Program-made: the position numbers and the translations under genes
The notes under the pieces: model-generated
The model's input: only the letters and a program-made list of their open reading frames with translations
Database searches by the model: none
What the model was told of the DNA's origin: nothing
NCBI GenBank assembly: GCA_023389895.1
Contig: JAEWDX010000270.1
Coordinates: 1-36,827 of the forward strand
Direction of reading: 5' to 3'
DNA: 36,827 nucleotides
Source of the DNA: Bacillota bacterium
Lineage (GTDB): Bacteria; Bacillota; Bacilli; Bacillales; Cytobacillaceae
Shown here: piece by piece, positions 32,882 to 36,827 of the stretch
Layout of the letters: each line of letters starts with the position of its first letter
Position numbering within the stretch: the first letter of the stretch is position 1

Positions 32882-33928
32882 TTATTGCTTTTCAAGTGGT
32901 AATTTTATAATGAAAGACGTACCTACTCCTAACCCACTTTTAAACTCGATTGTCCCATCACAAATGTCGACAATCTTTTTGACAATCGCCAATCCTAAGC
33001 CATTCCCTTCCTTAGAATGGGATGCATCTGATTGATAGAATTTCTCAAAGATTCGATCCTGCGTTTCCTCCGCAATCCCCGAGCCTTGATCTGTAATTTC
33101 TACTGAAACAGCATCCGTCATTTTTTGAGCGTGGATGGAAATCATTCCAGTTTCATTGGAAAATTTAATTGCATTCTCGAGAAGATTTAACCAGATTTGT
33201 TGCACGAGTGCTTCATCACCAAGAAATGAAATATCCTCTAGCTCAATATCAAACGCCAATTCTTTCTTAGACCATTGTTCTTCCAAAAGCACGATCGTCT
33301 TACGAATCTGTTCATCAAGAGAAAATCGTTTTGCCTTTTCTGGGATAAAATGATGGTCAAGTCTTGAAAGTCGCAGCATATTTGAACATAGATGACTAAG
33401 CCTTTTTGATTCTTCAATAATAATCGTTGAATATTGCTGAAAATCTTCATCTGATATATTTTTGTTCTGAATCATCTCTGCAAAACCTTGAATAGAGGCA
33501 ATGGGTGTTTTAAACTCATGGGATACATTGCTTATAAAGTCTTTCCGAAGATACTCCATCGTCCCAAGTTCAGCAGCCATTAAGTTAAAATTTTGCGCCA
33601 ATATCCCAATTTCATCGTTGCTATGATGTTCAACTCTTGCTGAAAAATTACCATTAGCAACTTCCTTTGCTGCCTGGCTAATATAAATAATCGGATTGGA
33701 TATTCGTTTCATGGCGAGGAATAATAAGACAGTACCAATCGCAATACATAAGCACAATGTGATGAACATAAAGACATGAGCTTCGCCGATACTCATATTA
33801 TTTTTTTTTATAAAAAGTAAATAAAAGATTGTCATGATGCTAAAGGAAGCAAAACAGGAAAAGCATAGGATGCCAATAGCCACTATTATTCCCTTTGTAC
33901 GAATAGAACTTGAGATTTTTCTAATCAT
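32882..33928 (-). CDS. Sensor histidine kinase (HAMP, HisKA, HATPase)
   Basis: A 348-aa kinase with two membrane helices (about 13-40 and 52-73) separated by only ~12 residues, so the sensor is intramembrane-like or very small. HAMP follows, then the H-box FISNVSHEFKTPIA (H137) and ATPase motifs NLLENAIKFSN, DQGSGI, FYQSD and GLGLAIVKK. The very short external loop resembles intramembrane-sensing kinases that respond through a neighbouring ABC transporter. The start overlaps the end of the response-regulator gene by 8 bp. Confidence 0.9.
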   Translation of the reverse strand: MIRKISSSIRTKGIIVAIGILCFSCFASFSIMTIFYLLFIKKNNMSIGEAHVFMFITLCLCIAIGTVLLFLAMKRISNPIIYISQAAKEVANGNFSARVEHHSNDEIGILAQNFNLMAAELGTMEYLRKDFISNVSHEFKTPIASIQGFAEMIQNKNISDEDFQQYSTIIIEESKRLSHLCSNMLRLSRLDHHFIPEKAKRFSLDEQIRKTIVLLEEQWSKKELAFDIELEDISFLGDEALVQQIWLNLLENAIKFSNETGMISIHAQKMTDAVSVEITDQGSGIAEETQDRIFEKFYQSDASHSKEGNGLGLAIVKKIVDICDGTIEFKSGLGVGTSFIIKLPLEKQ

Positions 33929-34598
33929 CTAATTTCTCCGCCTTATAACCTAAACCACGAATTGTAATAATTTGAAACTCATGTCTGTCATCAAATTTCT
34001 TGCGAAGTTTTTTAATATGACTATCCACTGTGCGAATATCGACATCTGTGTCAAGGCCCCATATATCATCCATAAGCTGCTGTCTCGTAAAGATTTGTTT
34101 AGGATAGCTTAATAGTTTGAAAAGAAGGAGAAATTCTTTCTTCGGTAATTCCATGTTTATGTCTTGTCCAGTTATGCTTAGCGTATCATAATTTAACACA
34201 ATATTACCAATAGTAAGTTTGTGTTCATTGGCAATTCTCGCTCGTCTTAATAAGGCAGATACTCTTAGGAGCATTTCATTCATGTCGATCGGCTTTACCA
34301 TATAATCATCTGTGCCTAATCGAAAGCCTTTTTCCTTATCTTCAAAGCTTTCTTTCGCTGTTATTATCAAAATGGGTATATTGAAGTTTGCTTCTCTTAG
34401 GCTAGCGATTAATTCAAAACCATCTAAAAGCGGCATCATAATATCGCTAATGATCAAATCTACTTGTTGATTTTCAAGAAGGCAAAGAGCTTCTTGTCCG
34501 TTTTCAGCCTGCAAAACTATATATCCAGTTTGCCCCAATCGAGCAGCCATCAGTGTTCGGAAGTTTTTATGATCTTCTACAACTAAAATTCGAAACAT
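33921..34598 (-). CDS. OmpR-family response regulator
   Basis: A 225-aa regulator. The receiver has acidic residues in VVEDH (E8, D9), phosphoacceptor D52 (IISDIMMP) and the Lys in MVKPIDM; the C-terminal winged helix has the ELPKKEFLLLF and DSHIKKLRKKF features of the OmpR/PhoB group. ATG 34598 follows GAAGG; a longer frame to 34667 adds 23 residues before the family's usual start. It is the first gene of the minus-strand run and probably controls it and itself. Confidence 0.92.
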   Translation of the reverse strand: MFRILVVEDHKNFRTLMAARLGQTGYIVLQAENGQEALCLLENQQVDLIISDIMMPLLDGFELIASLREANFNIPILIITAKESFEDKEKGFRLGTDDYMVKPIDMNEMLLRVSALLRRARIANEHKLTIGNIVLNYDTLSITGQDINMELPKKEFLLLFKLLSYPKQIFTRQQLMDDIWGLDTDVDIRTVDSHIKKLRKKFDDRHEFQIITIRGLGYKAEKLDD

Positions 34599-34826
34599 AG
34601 CATGCCTTCTTTCATTAGAGTTTGCCTCGCAAAGAAAATGACCTGAAGACGGTTTCTTTGTCTCCATTATACAAAGATAATAACATGCTTATATGACCTG
34701 AATGTGTCCAAAAAGTCTCACTTTATATTTCATCATGCAGTGAGAATCGAGTGGAGATATTTCAAGAGAATGGAATCGGATTTTAAATCTTATAGCTCTA
34801 GGCTTCATTTTCTTACTGAGGAATAT

Positions 34827-34855
34827 TTGCATTAGATTTAGCTTCCTGTTAAAAT
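34827..34855 (+). promoter_or_regulatory. Promoter of the antiporter gene
   Basis: TTGCAT (34827-34832), 17-bp spacer, TAAAAT (34850-34855). The predicted leader of about 100 nt contains a terminator hairpin. Confidence 0.6.
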
Positions 34856-34884
34856 GAAATAAATTAAATATCGAAGTACTTGGA

Positions 34885-34940
34885 GGAGTCTGTCACCAAG
34901 GGATATCTATGTCCTTTGGTGGTAGGCTCCTTTTGTATTT
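34885..34940 (+). terminator. Terminator hairpin in the antiporter leader (possible attenuator)
   Basis: GGAGTCTGTCACCAA (34885-34899) pairs with TTGGTGGTAGGCTCC (34916-34930) with three wobbles, the GGGA/TCC(T) inside extends the stem, and TTTTGTATTT follows. There is no plus-strand gene immediately upstream to be terminated, so it probably acts on the antiporter transcript. Confidence 0.65.
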
Positions 34941-34962
34941 CATAAATTAAGGGGGAAAAAGT

Positions 34963-36117
34963 TTGATTATTATCTTGCAATTAGCCATCATTTTATTTGC
35001 AGCAAAGCTTGCAGGAAGCATAAGTGTAAGATTTGGACAGCCTTCTGTTTTAGGTGAAATCATTGTCGGGATCTTGTTAGGACCATCTGTTTTCGGATTC
35101 GTAACGGCGACAGATACGTTAGCAGCATTTAGTCAGCTTGGGGTCATTTTATTAATGTTTATTGCCGGGTTGGAGACAGACCTTGATGAGTTTAAGCGTT
35201 CAGGAAAAGCATCAACCTTTGTCGGATTTGGTGGAATCATTTTTCCGCTCGTATTCGGATACTTGGCAGGCCAGATGATGGATCTTTCGTCATTCCAATC
35301 TTGGTTTCTAGGATTAATGCTTTCTGCGACAAGCGTAAGTATTTCAGTCGTTGCTTTGAAAGAAATGAATCAATTAAAAACACCAGAGGGCACTTCGATT
35401 TTAGGTGCGGCTGTTATTGATGATGTTGTTGTTATGATTGCTTTAGCGTTCTTAATGAGTTTCGCCGGTGGCGAGGTTAGTTTAAGTGCAGTCATTTTAA
35501 AGAAAGTCTTATTCTTTGCAGGGGCTCTGCTTGTTGCCTGGAAGGTTGTTCCCTTTGTTTTAAAAACATTCTCCAAATTAAAAGTCTCTGAGCCTATTAT
35601 TGCCGCTGCATTAATAATTTGCTTTGTCTTTGCCTTTGCTGCTGAGTACACGGGAGTGGCTGCAATTATCGGTTCATACATGGCAGGATTAGCCATTAGT
35701 GTAACGGGCTTTAAGCATGAAATTTTTGAAAAGGTAGAAACTATTAATTCAGCAATTTTTGTCCCAGTGTTCTTTACGTTTATCGGGATATCATCGGAGT
35801 TTTCCGGGGTAATTGATCATATGTGGATTATTATTCTATTAAGTATTTTAGCGATTTTAACGAAGTTTGTTGGTGCAGGTTTAGGTGCGAAGTTTGCTGG
35901 GTTTGGCTGGAAGAGTTCAATGGGGATCGGTTCAGCGATGATTTCACGAGGCGAGGTCGCTCTTATCATTGCCGCCCTTGGAATTGAAACAAATCTAATT
36001 GATAAGGATTTATTCGCTATTATGATTGTTGTCATCCTTGTCACTACAATTGTGACACCGCCGATGATGAAGTGGTTTTTTAAGGATTCGGAACCAGCAT
36101 TAAGAGCTGAACGGTAG
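34963..36117 (+). CDS. CPA2-family cation/proton antiporter (KefB/NapA-like membrane domain)
   Basis: A 384-aa polytopic membrane protein with about 12 helices. RFGQPSVLGEIIVGILLGPS near the N-terminus, FIAGLETDLDEFKR, SATSVSIS and the ion-binding AAVIDDVVVM region are classic CPA2 features. It lacks the cytoplasmic RCK/TrkA-N domain of KefB/C, so it resembles NapA/GerN-type Na+/H+ (or K+/H+) antiporters; GerN in Bacillus acts in spore germination, but no germination gene is near. TTG 34963 is preceded by AAGGGGG at 7 nt. It is followed by a terminator, so monocistronic. Confidence 0.88.
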   Translation: MIIILQLAIILFAAKLAGSISVRFGQPSVLGEIIVGILLGPSVFGFVTATDTLAAFSQLGVILLMFIAGLETDLDEFKRSGKASTFVGFGGIIFPLVFGYLAGQMMDLSSFQSWFLGLMLSATSVSISVVALKEMNQLKTPEGTSILGAAVIDDVVVMIALAFLMSFAGGEVSLSAVILKKVLFFAGALLVAWKVVPFVLKTFSKLKVSEPIIAAALIICFVFAFAAEYTGVAAIIGSYMAGLAISVTGFKHEIFEKVETINSAIFVPVFFTFIGISSEFSGVIDHMWIIILLSILAILTKFVGAGLGAKFAGFGWKSSMGIGSAMISRGEVALIIAALGIETNLIDKDLFAIMIVVILVTTIVTPPMMKWFFKDSEPALRAER

Positions 36118-36168
36118 TAGAAATTTGTTGAAAGACTATCAGAAAAATGCTTTCTCAGCTTATTGGAT

Positions 36169-36200
36169 AAAGAAAACTCGCCGATTGGTGAGTTTTCTTT
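36169..36200 (+). terminator. Terminator of the antiporter gene
   Basis: AAAGAAAACTC (36169-36179) and GAGTTTTCTTT (36190-36200) form a perfect 11-bp inverted repeat around a 10-nt loop, ending in a T-rich arm. Confidence 0.85.
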
Positions 36201-36243
36201 ATAATAATGAATAATACTCTTACAATCTTGAGAGGAGAATAAG

Positions 36244-36810
36244 ATGGACCCAAGGAATAAATGGAATTCAAAATATAGAATGCGAATGAATCAAATCGAA
36301 GAGCTTCACCCTAATATAAGGTTAGTGGATCATTCAATTCATCTTAACGGTGGTGTGGCCCTTGATCTTGCTTGTGGGTTAGGGAAGAATAGCTTCTATT
36401 TAGCACAACTGAATTATGAGGTACATGCACTGGATATTTCAGATGTGGCTATTCAGTATGTGAAAGCTGAGGCGTCGAAGCGTTCATTGCCAATATATCC
36501 TCGTTTATATGATCTGACTGATTTTAAAAAGTTGAATTTAGCAGCGAATTCATATGATCTAGTTATCATCACTTATTTTTTGGATCGTCGAATATTTCCT
36601 TTAGTGAAGTCAATTATTAAGGAAAAAGGATACTTTTTTATGGAAACCTTTTATCATTCCCCACAAAGCAAAAATGAGCCTATTTCCAATCAATATAAGC
36701 TACAACCAAAGGAATTGCTTTCAATTTTCGACAATTGGAAAGTTCACTTTTTTGAAGAAAATGAACAGGAAGGTCGGCAAACAATTTTTTGTGAGAAGCC
36801 TTGTGAGTGA
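36244..36810 (+). CDS. Class I SAM-dependent methyltransferase (TehB-like)
   Basis: A 188-aa cytoplasmic methyltransferase. Motif I VALDLACGLGKNS (38-50) binds S-adenosylmethionine, followed by YEVHALDIS (motif II acidic residue) and YDLVIITYFLDR (motif IV). The size and motifs fit small-molecule enzymes such as the tellurite-resistance TehB branch, but the substrate cannot be assigned. AGAGGAG precedes ATG 36244. It ends 17 bp from the window edge. Confidence 0.85.
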   Translation: MDPRNKWNSKYRMRMNQIEELHPNIRLVDHSIHLNGGVALDLACGLGKNSFYLAQLNYEVHALDISDVAIQYVKAEASKRSLPIYPRLYDLTDFKKLNLAANSYDLVIITYFLDRRIFPLVKSIIKEKGYFFMETFYHSPQSKNEPISNQYKLQPKELLSIFDNWKVHFFEENEQEGRQTIFCEKPCE

Positions 36811-36827
36811 TGATGTAAGCTTATAAT

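Overview
The window looks like chromosome of a low-GC, Gram-positive, endospore-former-type bacterium of the Bacillaceae. The evidence is AT-rich codon use, strong AGGAGG-type ribosome binding sites, TTGACA/TATAAT promoters, poly-T intrinsic terminators, and proteins resembling known Bacillus/Staphylococcus families (CadC/CadA, GlnK/GlnL, SwrA, B. subtilis-size chemoreceptors). No IS element, phage gene, tRNA, rRNA or CRISPR array is visible. Species cannot be fixed from the sequence alone.

Layout. 1-300: tandem 52-bp repeats. 458-3089: cadmium efflux operon cadC-cadA with two inverted-repeat operators and a terminator. 3130-5351: M20 amidohydrolase/carbamoylase and an HSL-type alpha/beta hydrolase. 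5382-7010: two duplicated leaders, each a sigma-A promoter, a class-I c-di-GMP (GEMM) riboswitch and an intrinsic terminator; the first precedes a SwrA-like motility regulator, the second an unrecognised 121-aa protein. 7407-13853: oligopeptide ABC importer (binding lipoprotein, two permeases, two ATPases) plus an OsmC-like protein, with a structured repeat between the second permease and the first ATPase. 13904-14620: a tandem 53-bp repeat array and a large structured element with no gene. 14709-15893: M20D amidohydrolase. 

16153-28750 is the most interesting stretch. A GlnK/GlnL-type two-component system (minus strand) is divergent from aspartate ammonia-lyase (aspA), a non-canonical 'type E' succinate dehydrogenase/fumarate reductase (flavoprotein, iron-sulfur subunit, and a CCG-domain subunit in place of the usual cytochrome b anchor), an unrecognised 113-aa protein, a dCache chemoreceptor with an amino-acid-binding signature, and a Dcu-family C4-dicarboxylate transporter. 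Together these could take up aspartate/fumarate, deaminate aspartate to fumarate, reduce fumarate to succinate, export succinate, and sense the amino acid: a self-contained aspartate/fumarate respiration module. The promoters of aspA and of the transporter carry 10-bp-phased TTTTGT-type repeats at identical distance from their -10 boxes, matching the direct repeat reported for B. subtilis GlnL; degenerate Rex-like boxes lie in the leaders of aspA, the flavoprotein gene and the transporter. I infer that the linked two-component system regulates this module.

28910-34667 (minus strand): an aldo/keto reductase with its own terminator, then a five-gene run reading response regulator, histidine kinase, membrane-anchored extracytoplasmic protein, ABC ATPase, ABC permease. 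34827-36200: a CPA2-type cation/proton antiporter with a terminator hairpin inside its 5' leader. 36244-36810: a small SAM-dependent methyltransferase close to the window end.
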